Shown here: positions 6,900 to 16,179 of the stretch, one piece after another
Layout of the letters: every line of letters starts with the position of its first letter
Position numbering within the stretch: the stretch's first letter is position 1
Assembly (NCBI GenBank): GCA_946480815.1
Contig: CAMLLB010000037.1
Coordinates: 1-39,781 of the forward strand
Direction of reading: 5' to 3'
From: an uncultured Flavobacteriales bacterium
GTDB lineage: Bacteria > Bacteroidota > Bacteroidia > Flavobacteriales > Crocinitomicaceae
DNA length: 39,781 nucleotides
Made by a program: the position numbers and the translations under genes
Notes under the pieces: generated by a model
Seen by the model: only the letters and a program-made list of their open reading frames with translations
The model's database searches: none
What the model was told of the DNA's origin: nothing

Positions 6900-8842
6900 T
6901 GAAGAAAATCGCTCTTTTCGGAAACCCAAATACAGGAAAAAGTTCCCTGTTCAACCGCTTGACAGGCCTTCGTCAGCATGTGGGGAATTTTCCCGGAGTA
7001 ACTGTCGATAAACATTCGGGATTTTTGAATGTCAACGGCAAAGAAGTGGAACTCATCGACTTCCCCGGAACCTACAGTATTTATCCCAGAAGTAAGGATG
7101 AGGAGGTTGTTTATAACGTAATATCAAATCCGAAAGACTCAAATTTTCCTGAGAAGACAATCGTTGTTCTGGACAGCACAAATCTAGAACGTAACCTTTT
7201 ACTATTTACTCAGATTTACGACCTAGGATTTAATACGGCCCTGGTTTTGAACATGACCGATGTAGCTGCCAAAAACGGTTTTGAAATCAATCATTCTGCT
7301 TTACAAGCGGCTTTTCCGGATGCAAAAATTATCCGTACGAATGCGCGGATCGGGACCGGACTTCCGGAACTGAAAGAATGGATGGCTGAAGATCCTGTTC
7401 CGCGTGAAACCAGGCGGGAAACATTAAAAGCAAAAAGTGATCTGCAGGGTCAGATTGCAGATACCAACATCCGTTTCGATCGGATTAAACAGATTGTGAA
7501 CCAGGTTGTAAGCAAAAAACCAACGGAAGTAAATTTCTCCGCAAAACTGGATAAATGGCTGGTTCATCCGGTTTTTGGCTACCTGATTTTCCTCACCATC
7601 TTACTGGTGATCTTTCAAACCGTTTTCACCCTGGCTTCCTACCCCATGGACTGGATCGATCTGGGGACCTCATCCCTGGCAACCTGGTTGGGAAGCATTA
7701 TGCCGGAAGGTGTGTTTACCTCTTTAGTCGTTGACGGAGTAATTCCGGGAATTGGAGGTGTCCTGATCTTCATTCCTCAAATCGCGCTGCTCTTTTTCAT
7801 GCTTTCTATCCTGGAAGAAACCGGATACATGGCCCGTGTTGTATTCATAACGGATAAACTGATGCGTCCATTCGGACTGAACGGGAAAAGTGTTGTCCCT
7901 TTGTTATCAAGTGCTGCCTGTGCTATTCCGGGAATTATGGCCACACGCACCATCAGTTCCTGGCAAGAACGATTAACGACAATCCTTGTAGCACCTTTGA
8001 TCAGTTGCTCGGCCCGTCTGCCCGTTTATACTTTGTTAATCGCTTTGGTCATTCCTTCAAAAATACTCTTTGGTTTCCTGAATTTGCAGGGGCTCGTGCT
8101 TTTCGGTCTGTACCTGCTCGGAGTCATTTCAGCCTTGTTGGTAGCGTGGATCATCAAACAATTTTTCAAAAAGAAGGAACTGAGTGTTTTCCTATTGGAA
8201 ATGCCTGCGTACAAAAGCCCGCGTTGGGGAAATGTAGGAATTGAAGTTTTTGAAAAAGTGAAAATTTTCGTGCTCGATGCCGGGAAAATTATCCTGGCAA
8301 TCTCCATTATCTTGTGGGCTTTGGCAAGCTTCGGTCCGGGAAAAGACATGGAAAGATGGGCAAAAACAGTTCCGGCACCAGTTGCTCAAACCGAAAAGGC
8401 CATAGCAGATTATGAAAGCCAGGTTGCTTCTGTAAAACTGGAACATTCATACATGGGCCATTTAGGGAAATTCATTGAGCCCGTAATTAAGCCTCTTGGT
8501 TACGATTGGAAAATGGGAATTTCACTCCTTACCTCTTTCGCTGCACGTGAAGTATTTGTAGGATCCCTTGCCACAATCTATTCCGTGCATGAAGCAGATG
8601 ACAATCCGAAGCAATTGATCGACAAACTGAAAATCCAGAAGCGCGATGACGGAACCCCGACATATACATTGGCAAGCGGACTTTCTTTACTGGTTTTCTA
8701 CGTCTTTGCAATGCAATGTATGGCAACTTTGGCAGTAGTGAAACGTGAAACAAAATCCTGGAAATGGCCGATCGTCCAGGTTGGATATATGGGCGTTTTG
8801 GCGTATCTTGGAGCTTATATCACTTTTATTCTATTCAGCTAA
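6899..8842 (+). CDS. feoB: Ferrous iron transporter FeoB
   Basis: A 647-residue GTPase-coupled Fe(II) permease of the inner membrane. The N-terminal G domain has G1 GNPNTGKS (8-15), G3 DFPGTYS (54-60) and G4 NMTD (118-121). Switch I contains the FPGVTV typical of FeoB. A helical GDI-like region follows to about 200, then about eight membrane helices. Two gate-type motifs are visible: CAIPGIMATRTI and, late in the protein, FVGSLATIY after FAAREV. It is shorter than the roughly 770-residue enterobacterial form because of shorter loops. It sits between feoA and a Cys-containing mini-protein, overlapping both by TAATG. Confidence 0.96.
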   Translation: MKKIALFGNPNTGKSSLFNRLTGLRQHVGNFPGVTVDKHSGFLNVNGKEVELIDFPGTYSIYPRSKDEEVVYNVISNPKDSNFPEKTIVVLDSTNLERNLLLFTQIYDLGFNTALVLNMTDVAAKNGFEINHSALQAAFPDAKIIRTNARIGTGLPELKEWMAEDPVPRETRRETLKAKSDLQGQIADTNIRFDRIKQIVNQVVSKKPTEVNFSAKLDKWLVHPVFGYLIFLTILLVIFQTVFTLASYPMDWIDLGTSSLATWLGSIMPEGVFTSLVVDGVIPGIGGVLIFIPQIALLFFMLSILEETGYMARVVFITDKLMRPFGLNGKSVVPLLSSAACAIPGIMATRTISSWQERLTTILVAPLISCSARLPVYTLLIALVIPSKILFGFLNLQGLVLFGLYLLGVISALLVAWIIKQFFKKKELSVFLLEMPAYKSPRWGNVGIEVFEKVKIFVLDAGKIILAISIILWALASFGPGKDMERWAKTVPAPVAQTEKAIADYESQVASVKLEHSYMGHLGKFIEPVIKPLGYDWKMGISLLTSFAAREVFVGSLATIYSVHEADDNPKQLIDKLKIQKRDDGTPTYTLASGLSLLVFYVFAMQCMATLAVVKRETKSWKWPIVQVGYMGVLAYLGAYITFILFS

Positions 8843-8985
8843 TGCAGCTTGTTTTAGTCATAGTGGCAATTTTAGGAGCAGGATTTTACCTGGTTCGCCG
8901 TTTTGTATTGACCTCCAAGCGAAAGAAACAGTCGGGCTGTGAAAAATGCGGGTTAAATCCGAAAGGGGAACACGAAGTTTACTGA
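8842..8985 (+). CDS. FeoB-associated small Cys membrane protein
   Basis: A 47-residue protein with one N-terminal membrane helix (residues 1-17), a basic stretch (SKRKKQ), then GCEKCGLNP. This matches the small FeoB-associated Cys-rich membrane proteins that follow feoB in many bacteria. The start at 8842 is set by the TAATG overlap with the feoB stop; longer in-frame starts lie inside feoB. The single CxxC pair may bind iron or sense redox state. Function is inferred from position and family resemblance. Confidence 0.8.
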   Translation: MQLVLVIVAILGAGFYLVRRFVLTSKRKKQSGCEKCGLNPKGEHEVY

Positions 8986-9132
8986 CAACTAATTTTTTGG
9001 CCAGTTAAAACTCTCTGAATGCCTTGTCAGCAAAGGGTTGTTTCTAATATCGCGAACTTGCAACGGGAAGGCAAAGTGTAACCAATTCGAAATCCGGAGT
9101 TTGAATGGTACAAACCCATTTTTTCCAAACTT

Positions 9133-11403
9133 ATGAAACCAATTCGACTCCTGTTGGCAGCGTTTTGCTGCGTCCCGATAGCTATTGGTACTACCCATGC
9201 ACAAACCAGCTATCATTTACAAGTTGTAAATAATCAGAATCAGCCCGCCGGAAATCTTTCTGTTCGCTTTGTTGAATCGACCACTTTTGAACGTATTGAA
9301 AAAAAAACCAATGCTGCCGGGACTCTGGACATGGTTTTTGATCACGGTGAAATCTGGATCGGTTCCGTTGGGGAAATGAACAATTGCCTTTGGGTGGAAG
9401 CCTGGGGCAAAGGAACTGCCAGCGGTCATATCACCTACGACCTGGAGGTTTGGGAACGTGAAAACCGTATTTTACCCGACCGGTCTACTATCGTCTTCAA
9501 AAAGACAACTCAGAAATATCCTTCCATGCCACGTCCGGATGCTACACATTGCGGTTTGAAGGTTGTTGTGAAAAACCGTGAAGACAGACCCCAGGCAAAT
9601 ATCCCCGTTACACTGACCTGCTTTGCATTGGCAGAACAATTTACAGGTACAACCAATGCTGCCGGAGAATGTATTTTCCTGGTCCCGAATAAAAACGATT
9701 ACGAAATTGATGTTGCAGACATCAACTCCATGGACTGGGCAGATTTCGGTGATGAATCCACGGCAAGAACTTCTTTCCTCACTTACGAAAAAAAGGTTTT
9801 TAGTGAAAAACAGGAAGGAAAGTACACTGTCCAAACGATTCCTGCGGGAATTAAACCGAGCAGCTCCCATGCAGTAGTTGACCTGACTATTCGCAAAGGC
9901 GGCTCTCCAATAGCCAATGAGCCCGTATATCTGAAAACAGTTGGAGGTTCGATCAAATACAAAGGGAAGACCGATGCTACCGGGAAGGTTGTTTTTATGC
10001 TTCCGTTAAAGACAAAATACGTGGTTGATTTTACCTTTCAGCGGGACGCAAGTGTACTTGATCTAAGCAGGATGAAAGGATTTGCTACAATGGGAAAAAC
10101 GATCAACTACATCCCGGATCCGCGCCTGGAAAACATTGAGTCCTTCATTCCACGCGTAAAAGACCTGGTGGCTTTAAACGTAAACGATTTTGTAACTGCT
10201 CAGTATCCGTCAAGTGACAATGAGGTTGACCTGTTCCTGAAATGGGGAAATAAATTCAATGCATCTTCCAAAGAAGCTGTTTTGGAAGTCGGTTTTAAAG
10301 TAAACAGCAAAAACAAAAAGGCAGCTATTCCAAAAAATCTCCTGTTGGTGATCGATGTTTCAGGCTCCATGTCAAACGATAACAGGCTGGAATTATTGAA
10401 AAAGACCCTGCTGGAATTGATCAATCGCATGTCTTCTCAGGACCGTATTGGCATTGTTGCTTTCGACGATCAAGTCTATAAAGTTTTACCTTCCCAGTTC
10501 ATTACCAACAAAGCCGCCATTTCGGACATCATCAATGCATTGCAGCCAATGGGAGGAACCAATATTTCCATTGGTTTCGAAGAAGGGCTTAAACAATTGG
10601 AAGCCAATAAAAAGCCAAACATGGTCAATCGTTTGATTCTTTTAACTGACGGATATGGTGGAGATGAACCGGAAATTTCGGTGAACCTGGCTAAAACCTA
10701 TGCCGCAAAAGGATTGCAAATTTCGGCAATCGGTGTTGGCTATGATTACAATGCTGCTTTATTGGAACAACTGGCAACTATTGGAGGTGGAACCATGCAA
10801 ATGGCCGGTGATCCTACTCATTATAGCCAGGCATTTTTAAAAACTTTTGATGGGATCATTGATCCGATCGGGACGGATGTTAAGCTGGAGATTTTATTCA
10901 ATGATCAAATTGCTTACCGCCAATTATTGGGTTATGAAAATGCGAAAGTGAATGCCGGAAAAGTAACAGTTGACATCGATCATTTGTTTCCCGGACTGCA
11001 AAAAATGGCCCTGGTTAAAATGGACATCATCAACTCAACTCCTGCGATTGAACAACAAAAAGTGCTTGCCCGTATGACTTACACCGATCCGGTAAGTAAA
11101 AAGCAAAAGGTTGTTGAGAGAGAATTGCAACCGGAATGGAGTCCGGCAACCGGTTTATTGGATATGACACTTGATATGAATCACAAGCGCATGATGACCG
11201 TGGCAATAGTAAATCAGAGCATGAAACTGATGGCTGAAAGATTTGGCGCGGGAGACAGAGCAGGGGCCGAAAAAGCGGCCAAAGGTGGAATTACGCAAAT
11301 TCAAAAACTTTTTCCACAGGCAATTCCTGCCGATTTAAAAGGTTTGTTCCAAAAATTAGAGGAATACGTGAGCGTGTTTGAGCAATTGCGGGCAGAACCT
11401 TAA
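9133..11403 (+). CDS. Secreted VWA-domain protein with Ig-like N-terminal modules
   Basis: A 756-residue exported protein. The signal peptide covers about residues 1-23 (ends in THAQ). Three Ig-like or carboxypeptidase-regulatory-like modules follow at about 27-110, 137-200 and 245-310, each with the turn T(N/D)A.G...F (KTNAAGTLDMVF, TTNAAGECIFLV, KTDATGKVVFML). A von Willebrand factor A domain covers about 400-575, with an intact MIDAS DVSGSMS from Asp408 and a TDG loop (LLTDGYGG). A beta-sandwich plus helical tail completes it, as in Ca-activated, VIT/VWA-type bacterial proteins. Likely periplasmic or surface adhesion or scaffold; ligand unknown. It appears to be transcribed alone, with a 147-base gap before it and a hairpin after it. 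Confidence 0.8.
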   Translation: MKPIRLLLAAFCCVPIAIGTTHAQTSYHLQVVNNQNQPAGNLSVRFVESTTFERIEKKTNAAGTLDMVFDHGEIWIGSVGEMNNCLWVEAWGKGTASGHITYDLEVWERENRILPDRSTIVFKKTTQKYPSMPRPDATHCGLKVVVKNREDRPQANIPVTLTCFALAEQFTGTTNAAGECIFLVPNKNDYEIDVADINSMDWADFGDESTARTSFLTYEKKVFSEKQEGKYTVQTIPAGIKPSSSHAVVDLTIRKGGSPIANEPVYLKTVGGSIKYKGKTDATGKVVFMLPLKTKYVVDFTFQRDASVLDLSRMKGFATMGKTINYIPDPRLENIESFIPRVKDLVALNVNDFVTAQYPSSDNEVDLFLKWGNKFNASSKEAVLEVGFKVNSKNKKAAIPKNLLLVIDVSGSMSNDNRLELLKKTLLELINRMSSQDRIGIVAFDDQVYKVLPSQFITNKAAISDIINALQPMGGTNISIGFEEGLKQLEANKKPNMVNRLILLTDGYGGDEPEISVNLAKTYAAKGLQISAIGVGYDYNAALLEQLATIGGGTMQMAGDPTHYSQAFLKTFDGIIDPIGTDVKLEILFNDQIAYRQLLGYENAKVNAGKVTVDIDHLFPGLQKMALVKMDIINSTPAIEQQKVLARMTYTDPVSKKQKVVERELQPEWSPATGLLDMTLDMNHKRMMTVAIVNQSMKLMAERFGAGDRAGAEKAAKGGITQIQKLFPQAIPADLKGLFQKLEEYVSVFEQLRAEP

Positions 11404-11410
11404 ATTGTCT

Positions 11411-11440
11411 CTTACTTTTTTCCAAGGCAAAAAAAGTAAG
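11411..11440. terminator. A/T-rich hairpin after VWA gene
   Basis: CTTACTTTTTT (11411-11421) pairs perfectly with AAAAAAGTAAG (11430-11440) around an 8-base loop, seven bases after the stop codon. It may end transcription, but the stem is A/T-only in its inner part. The same kind of sequence is common as an interspersed intergenic element in Bacteroidota, so it may instead be the edge of the repeat described next. Confidence 0.45.
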
Positions 11441-11475
11441 CAAAAATGCCTTTGCTCAATTACATCATTCGGCCA

Positions 11476-11597
11476 ACCCCGCCGTTGCGGAACGATCCAC
11501 GAAAAGGTGGGATCAGGATCCAAAATGCAAACCTAAAGCAGTTTTACAAACACTTTAGGTTTAGCACTTTTCGGGATCGCTAACCGCAACGGCAGGT
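11476..11597. repeat. Nested inverted-repeat element
   Basis: GCCGTTGCGG (11481-11490) pairs perfectly with CCGCAACGGC (11584-11593). Inside lie GATCC (from 11495) with GGGATC (near 11574-11579). At the core AAACCTAAAG (11529-11538) pairs perfectly with CTTTAGGTTT (11553-11562). The arms are concentric, so the whole about 120 bases can fold as one long cruciform or RNA hairpin. No ORF is inside. The rest of the 416-base gap (11598-11808) shows nothing recognisable. Confidence 0.6.
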
Positions 11598-11808
11598 TGT
11601 CACTCCTACATATCATCCGGAAGGTCAGGTAACGATTGGAAGATTCTATTAAGTTTATCCAGTCGGGTAATTGAGCGTTTTTCTTCACAAACATAAATCC
11701 ACTAAGCAGGAATCAATTCAGCGAAAAGTTCTCTTCCAAAGGGCAAAAATGATTAAGAAAATAAAGGTTAATTCTTGATTGGTCTTAACTCTGCATGAAT
11801 TATTTGAG

Positions 11809-11816
11809 TACTTTTC
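11809..11816 (+). promoter_or_regulatory. -7 element before lemA
   Basis: TACTTTTC differs from TAnnTTTG only at the last base and ends three bases before the ATG at 11820, implying a near-leaderless message. A TTG at 11775-11777 is a loose -33 candidate, with wider than usual spacing. Confidence 0.4.
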
Positions 11817-11819
11817 GGC

Positions 11820-12341
11820 ATGATTTCCTTACTTATTGCCGGTGGAGTATTCCTCACCATTATCATCATAAGCCTGATTTTACACAACCAGCTGATCGGT
11901 TCCCGGAACCTGGTAGAAGCTGCTTTTGCAGACATGGACGTTCAACTTCTGAAGCGACATGAATTAATCCCGAAACTGGTTCAGGTTGCCTCCGGATATG
12001 CCAAACACGAAGCCGTTCTATTGGAAGAGCTTGCTGAGAAACGGGCCGGAATCTGGGACAAAGACGATCAATTTCCGCAAATTTTAAATAAAATCAACGT
12101 TCTTAAGGAAGCTTATCCCGATTTGAAAGCAGATCAAACTTTTGAAAAATTACTTCTTCAAATCACGGAAACACAAAATCATCTGCTCTATTCCCGGCAA
12201 TTCTATAATGGTGCGGTAGAAGCCTACAACTCCCGCCAGGAAAAAATTCCGTACAGTTGGATTGCCAAAATTGGAAAACACACCAAACGCAATTACGTTC
12301 AAGCAAAATCCGAACATCATGACATTCCTGACAACTTCTAA
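11820..12341 (+). CDS. LemA family protein
   Basis: A 173-residue LemA protein. An N-terminal membrane helix (about 2-23) is followed by NQLIGSRNLVEAAFADMDVQLLKRHELIPKLVQVASGYAKHE, the diagnostic LemA pattern (AWADIDVQLKRRHDLIPNLV in relatives). The rest is a helical bundle facing the periplasm. LemA genes commonly pair with a DUF2207 membrane protein, as here. The two genes overlap by 23 bases, so co-translation is likely. The molecular role of LemA is not established. Confidence 0.92.
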   Translation: MISLLIAGGVFLTIIIISLILHNQLIGSRNLVEAAFADMDVQLLKRHELIPKLVQVASGYAKHEAVLLEELAEKRAGIWDKDDQFPQILNKINVLKEAYPDLKADQTFEKLLLQITETQNHLLYSRQFYNGAVEAYNSRQEKIPYSWIAKIGKHTKRNYVQAKSEHHDIPDNF

Positions 12342-14055
12342 GATCCTTCGATCCCTTTTCACCGGTTTGATTATTCTTCTGAGCATCAATTCAATTGCCC
12401 AGGAAGAAGAAATAGAACGCATTATTTATTTTGATGCTACTTATCGGGTGAATCAAAACTGTAGTATGCAAATCACGGAGCGCATTACCATTTATTGCGG
12501 GTTGGGACAGATCAACCATGGAATTTACCGTGATATTCCTCTAAGTTATGACTATGAAGGCGGCAGAACAGACGTGGATTTCAAGTTTATTTCTTTGAAA
12601 AGAGATGGTGAAACCGAAGACTACCACACCGAAGACATGGATAACGGGATTCGTACGTATTTCGGGAACAAAGAAACCACCTTGTCAATTGGAAAGCATG
12701 TCTATGAATTTACTTACGAAGTAAATCACGTTTTACGCTTTTTGGATAAATCGGATGAATTGTACTGGAATACAAACGGAAACGGCTGGGCATTCACTAT
12801 CGATTCTTTACGAGCTACCGTGCAACTTCCAAAAGGAATTAAGTTCAGACAATTTACCGCCTACACAGGAAGTCAGGGAGCTTCCGGGGAAAATTTCACG
12901 GTCATTCAAAATGGGGATAACGAACTGGTTTTCAAAACAAAACGGGGATTATCCTGGTACGAAGGATTGACTTTTGCCGCATCCTGGGATAAAAATCAAT
13001 TGACCTACCCAACGGGTTTTGACAATTTCATGTATTGGGTTAAAAGTCACGCCCTGTGGGTTTTATTAATCTTCATGGTTGCCTTTCAACTCATTCGGAA
13101 CACGCTGCTTTGGCGGAAATATGGACGTGATCCGAAACCGGGAACAATTATGCCGCAATACGATGCTCCGGAAGGATTTTCACCTGCAGATGTTTATGCT
13201 GTTATGAACAGAGGTGTAGTCACTTCAACTGCATTTACCGGCCAAATAGCTGCTTTGGGAGCAAAAGGCTGGATGAAGATTAAACAGGAAAATATACAAG
13301 GCGCCACCAAATATACCTTTACCAGATCTGACAACCCAAAACAGGATTTAACCTCTGCGGAAAACCAAGTTTACCAGGCTTTCTTTTCGAATAAAGATTC
13401 TTTTACATTTTACGAAAACACCTACAACGGCACCTTGAAAAAAGGAATGGACGATCTGGGAGAAAATATTTCCAGAAGTCATAAGGAAAAATACCGCTTA
13501 TTAAATTCACGGATTAACGGGACCCAATACCTCTTTTTATTCCTGTTCATTCTGATTGCCTTCGGATTGAAATTCCTGTTCGGTGGTTCCTATTGGGTGA
13601 TCGGGCTCATTGCCGCGCTTGGTATCGGCATTAACCTGCTTTACGGGTACTTATTCGAGCAGCCGACACCTGAAGGAAGAAAGGTCATGGACCACATTTC
13701 AGGGTTGAAATTATTCATTGAATACGCTGATAAAAAACGCATTCAATTCAATAATCCTCCGGATCTCAATTTTGAGACTTTCGAACGTCTTTTACCTTAT
13801 GCGATTGTACTTGGATTAGCCAAAGAATGGGAAAACCAGTTTGATCCCGTGGAATTAAAAACAGGATACGGAATGAGTGGTTACTGGTATGCAGGAATGG
13901 GAATGTACGGATTCTCACATTTCAACGCGAGCAGTTTTTCTTCTGCAATTTCCGCAGCTTCTACTCCACCAAGTTCATCTTCCGGAGGGTCTTTCTCCGG
14001 TGGCGGCGGATTTTCCGGCGGCGGAGGTGGCGGCGGAGGTGGCGGTGGCTGGTAA
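12319..14055 (+). CDS. DUF2207 membrane protein with Gly-rich tail
   Basis: A 578-residue membrane protein of the DUF2207 family. The ATG at 12319 gives a good signal peptide (to about residue 28, ending NSIAQ); a longer in-frame start lies deeper in lemA. An exported beta-rich domain follows (residues 30-240, with ERITIYCGLGQINHGIYRDIP typical of the family). Then come a membrane helix near 250-270, a cytoplasmic segment with DPKPGTIMPQYDAPEGFSPADVYAVM, and two more helices near 415-455. The C-terminus is a Ser stretch and a long Gly run ending in GGW, the usual end of DUF2207 proteins. Overlaps lemA and ends nine bases from the convergent carbamoyltransferase gene. Confidence 0.9.
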   Translation: MTFLTTSKILRSLFTGLIILLSINSIAQEEEIERIIYFDATYRVNQNCSMQITERITIYCGLGQINHGIYRDIPLSYDYEGGRTDVDFKFISLKRDGETEDYHTEDMDNGIRTYFGNKETTLSIGKHVYEFTYEVNHVLRFLDKSDELYWNTNGNGWAFTIDSLRATVQLPKGIKFRQFTAYTGSQGASGENFTVIQNGDNELVFKTKRGLSWYEGLTFAASWDKNQLTYPTGFDNFMYWVKSHALWVLLIFMVAFQLIRNTLLWRKYGRDPKPGTIMPQYDAPEGFSPADVYAVMNRGVVTSTAFTGQIAALGAKGWMKIKQENIQGATKYTFTRSDNPKQDLTSAENQVYQAFFSNKDSFTFYENTYNGTLKKGMDDLGENISRSHKEKYRLLNSRINGTQYLFLFLFILIAFGLKFLFGGSYWVIGLIAALGIGINLLYGYLFEQPTPEGRKVMDHISGLKLFIEYADKKRIQFNNPPDLNFETFERLLPYAIVLGLAKEWENQFDPVELKTGYGMSGYWYAGMGMYGFSHFNASSFSSAISAASTPPSSSSGGSFSGGGGFSGGGGGGGGGGGW

Positions 14056-14063
14056 AAACAGCC

Positions 14064-15758
14064 TCATTTTTTACAGATAAGGAACTCATTTAACACCAAC
14101 ACGTCCAGCGCTGATTCCTCGAACAATGCAAGCGCTTGTTCCGGGGTTTCTACTATGGGCATGCCTTTTTTATTAAAACTGGTATTGAGTAAAACACCGA
14201 TCCCGCTTTCTTTTTGAAAAGCCTGTACCAGTTGGTAAAACAATGGATTCCAGGTCTTGTCTATTGTCTGGACCCTTGCTGTCCCATTGACATGCGTTAC
14301 GTTTTTTAATTGTTCCAGGTATTCCGGTTTGGTGTGATCTATGAGGATCATGTAAGGACTTTTTCTTCCCGAACGAAAATAAGTGGAAGCAAATTCAGGC
14401 AGAACAGCCGGGGCGAAAGGACGAAAATCTTCGCGGAACTTGATGGCAGCATTGATGTGATCTCCCAGGCCGGGAATTCCCGGATGTGCCAAAATACTCC
14501 GGTGTCCAAGGGCACGGGGACCAAATTCACAGTGATCCTGGAACCAGCCTACAGTCAAGCCATCCGCCAGTTTTTTTGCCGTAAGCGTCAATAAATCTGT
14601 AATTCCTGATTCGTGAATTTCCCAGCTTTTTGAACCATTTGCGAGATTATTTAAGATTTCTTCTTTCGAATAACTTTTTCCAAAACAAGTGCTCTCATTG
14701 TGCTTCACTTTTGGTTTTTTCAACACTTCCAGCCAACCATAATAGGCACATCCCAATGCCAAACCATTGTCTCCGGCAGCCGGTTCGATGTAAAAATCAC
14801 TTACAATTTCCTCATTCAGTAATTTTGCGTTCGCTACGGCGTTCAAAGCAACTCCACCACTGTAACATACATTTTTATGCGGAAAACGGCCCAAACGGTC
14901 TTTAAAACAGTCAAAAACTGCTTTTTCCACTTGTTCCTGCGCCCAAAAAGCAACATCGGCATAATACTGAAAGTGTTCTTTGAAAAACGTGTATCCGCTT
15001 GAAGGCATTTTCAACTCATCCTGCCAATCGGTGCGGACTTCCAATGAACCATTTCTGAACTCAAACGCTTCCTTCCTGATCAAACCTTCCTTTCCATAAG
15101 GAGCAAGGCCCATCAGTTTTCCCACATCATCCATGTTTCCAAAGACATAATGGCTTATTGCCGCATAGAACCCGCCAATGGAATGTTTCGTTGTGGGAAG
15201 TTTCAAAGTTTCCGAATCCTGTGTTTCAATCGGACTGAAATCTTTCAGCAAAGTGGTCAACTTTTGCCCGTCGAAATGATAAAAGCTGTCTTTTTCACAC
15301 CACATCCCATTGTCGGCAAGTTCCTTCAAATTCTCCGGGAGAATGGTTCCTTGTGAAACATCGGAACATTGCTCATAAGGACTTCCGCATCCGTCAATTA
15401 CCATCACAACGCATTCGTCAAAATCGCAGGTTCCGGCCGCACTGTAAGCATGTGCCAAATGATGGGAAATACTGATCATTTTTGGGTTTTCACTTCCTGC
15501 AAATAAGCGTTTTCCGTGAAACCGGTCCCGGTCCGGAATTTCAAAATTGGCTGTTTGGACAACCAGTTCTACATCCTGCAAAGAAATTCCTTCTGCATCC
15601 AAACAATATTGAATCGCTTCCGAATCATTTCCTCCATCGTGTTTCAAACGGGTAATACGTTCCTTTTCAATAGCTACACAAACAACTCCGTCCTTTAACA
15701 GAACAGCAGATCCGTTGTGTGAAAGTCCTGTTCCCAGAACATAAATTGGTTTTGACAT
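14064..15758 (-). CDS. NodU/CmcH-family carbamoyltransferase
   Basis: A 564-residue cytoplasmic enzyme of the NodU/CmcH/TobZ family, which transfers a carbamoyl group from carbamoyl phosphate, via ATP, to a hydroxyl group. The N-terminal Kae1-like half shows GTGLSHNGSAVLLKDG, VAIEKERITR, the metal-binding HHLAHAYSAA and VMVIDGCGSPYEQ. The C-terminal half has WFQDHCEFGPRALGHRSILAHP and KFREDFRPFAPAVLPE. Length fits the family. The acceptor cannot be read from sequence; cell-surface glycan or a secondary metabolite is usual. It is the last of three minus-strand genes, 28 bases after the S4 gene. Confidence 0.9.
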   Translation of the reverse strand: MSKPIYVLGTGLSHNGSAVLLKDGVVCVAIEKERITRLKHDGGNDSEAIQYCLDAEGISLQDVELVVQTANFEIPDRDRFHGKRLFAGSENPKMISISHHLAHAYSAAGTCDFDECVVMVIDGCGSPYEQCSDVSQGTILPENLKELADNGMWCEKDSFYHFDGQKLTTLLKDFSPIETQDSETLKLPTTKHSIGGFYAAISHYVFGNMDDVGKLMGLAPYGKEGLIRKEAFEFRNGSLEVRTDWQDELKMPSSGYTFFKEHFQYYADVAFWAQEQVEKAVFDCFKDRLGRFPHKNVCYSGGVALNAVANAKLLNEEIVSDFYIEPAAGDNGLALGCAYYGWLEVLKKPKVKHNESTCFGKSYSKEEILNNLANGSKSWEIHESGITDLLTLTAKKLADGLTVGWFQDHCEFGPRALGHRSILAHPGIPGLGDHINAAIKFREDFRPFAPAVLPEFASTYFRSGRKSPYMILIDHTKPEYLEQLKNVTHVNGTARVQTIDKTWNPLFYQLVQAFQKESGIGVLLNTSFNKKGMPIVETPEQALALFEESALDVLVLNEFLICKK

Positions 15759-15786
15759 GGATAGTGAATAGTTTTGTGGTTTTCAG

Positions 15787-16179
15787 TTAATCTTCGTCAT
15801 CGTCTTCCAGCCACTCAAAAAAGGATTCCAGGTTATCCCGATCTTTGCGGGAAGGACGGCCTGTTCCATATTCCCGGTATACGCTCTGTGCAGCCTGGTA
15901 GGTTTTGAATTTTTCCAGTTCCAGCGGATCTGTAATATCAATCAGGTAATCTGCAACCAGCTTCGCTCCCACTCTCCGGTCCAGCAAGTCTTTGATCTTG
16001 TAACTGAAAGTCGCGTTGTTCTTAATGATTGAAACCGTATCACCGATCTTTACTTCCTTGGAAGGTTTCACAGGCATGTCATTCAGCTTGATCTTGTTTC
16101 GCTGAACCAACTCGGTTGCAAGGGTCCTGGTTTTAGCCAGTCGTACAAACCACACGTATTTATCGATTCTTAAGCTCAT
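15787..16179 (-). CDS. S4-domain RNA-binding protein (Hsp15-like)
   Basis: A 130-residue protein with an N-terminal S4 domain: RIDKYVWFVRLAKTRTLATELVQRNKIKLNDMPVKPSKEVKIGDTVSI. A basic middle and a very acidic tail (FFEWLEDDDED) follow. The layout matches heat-shock protein 15/HslR, which binds 50S subunits carrying stranded nascent chains, although the family name is given with caution. The start overlaps the end of the upstream MmcQ-like gene by 20 bases, so the two are translated together. Confidence 0.85.
   Translation of the reverse strand: MSLRIDKYVWFVRLAKTRTLATELVQRNKIKLNDMPVKPSKEVKIGDTVSIIKNNATFSYKIKDLLDRRVGAKLVADYLIDITDPLELEKFKTYQAAQSVYREYGTGRPSRKDRDNLESFFEWLEDDDED

Noticed and set aside
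13955..14055. GGC/GGT repeat tract as a microsatellite
   Set aside because: It encodes the Gly-rich tail that is standard for DUF2207 proteins.
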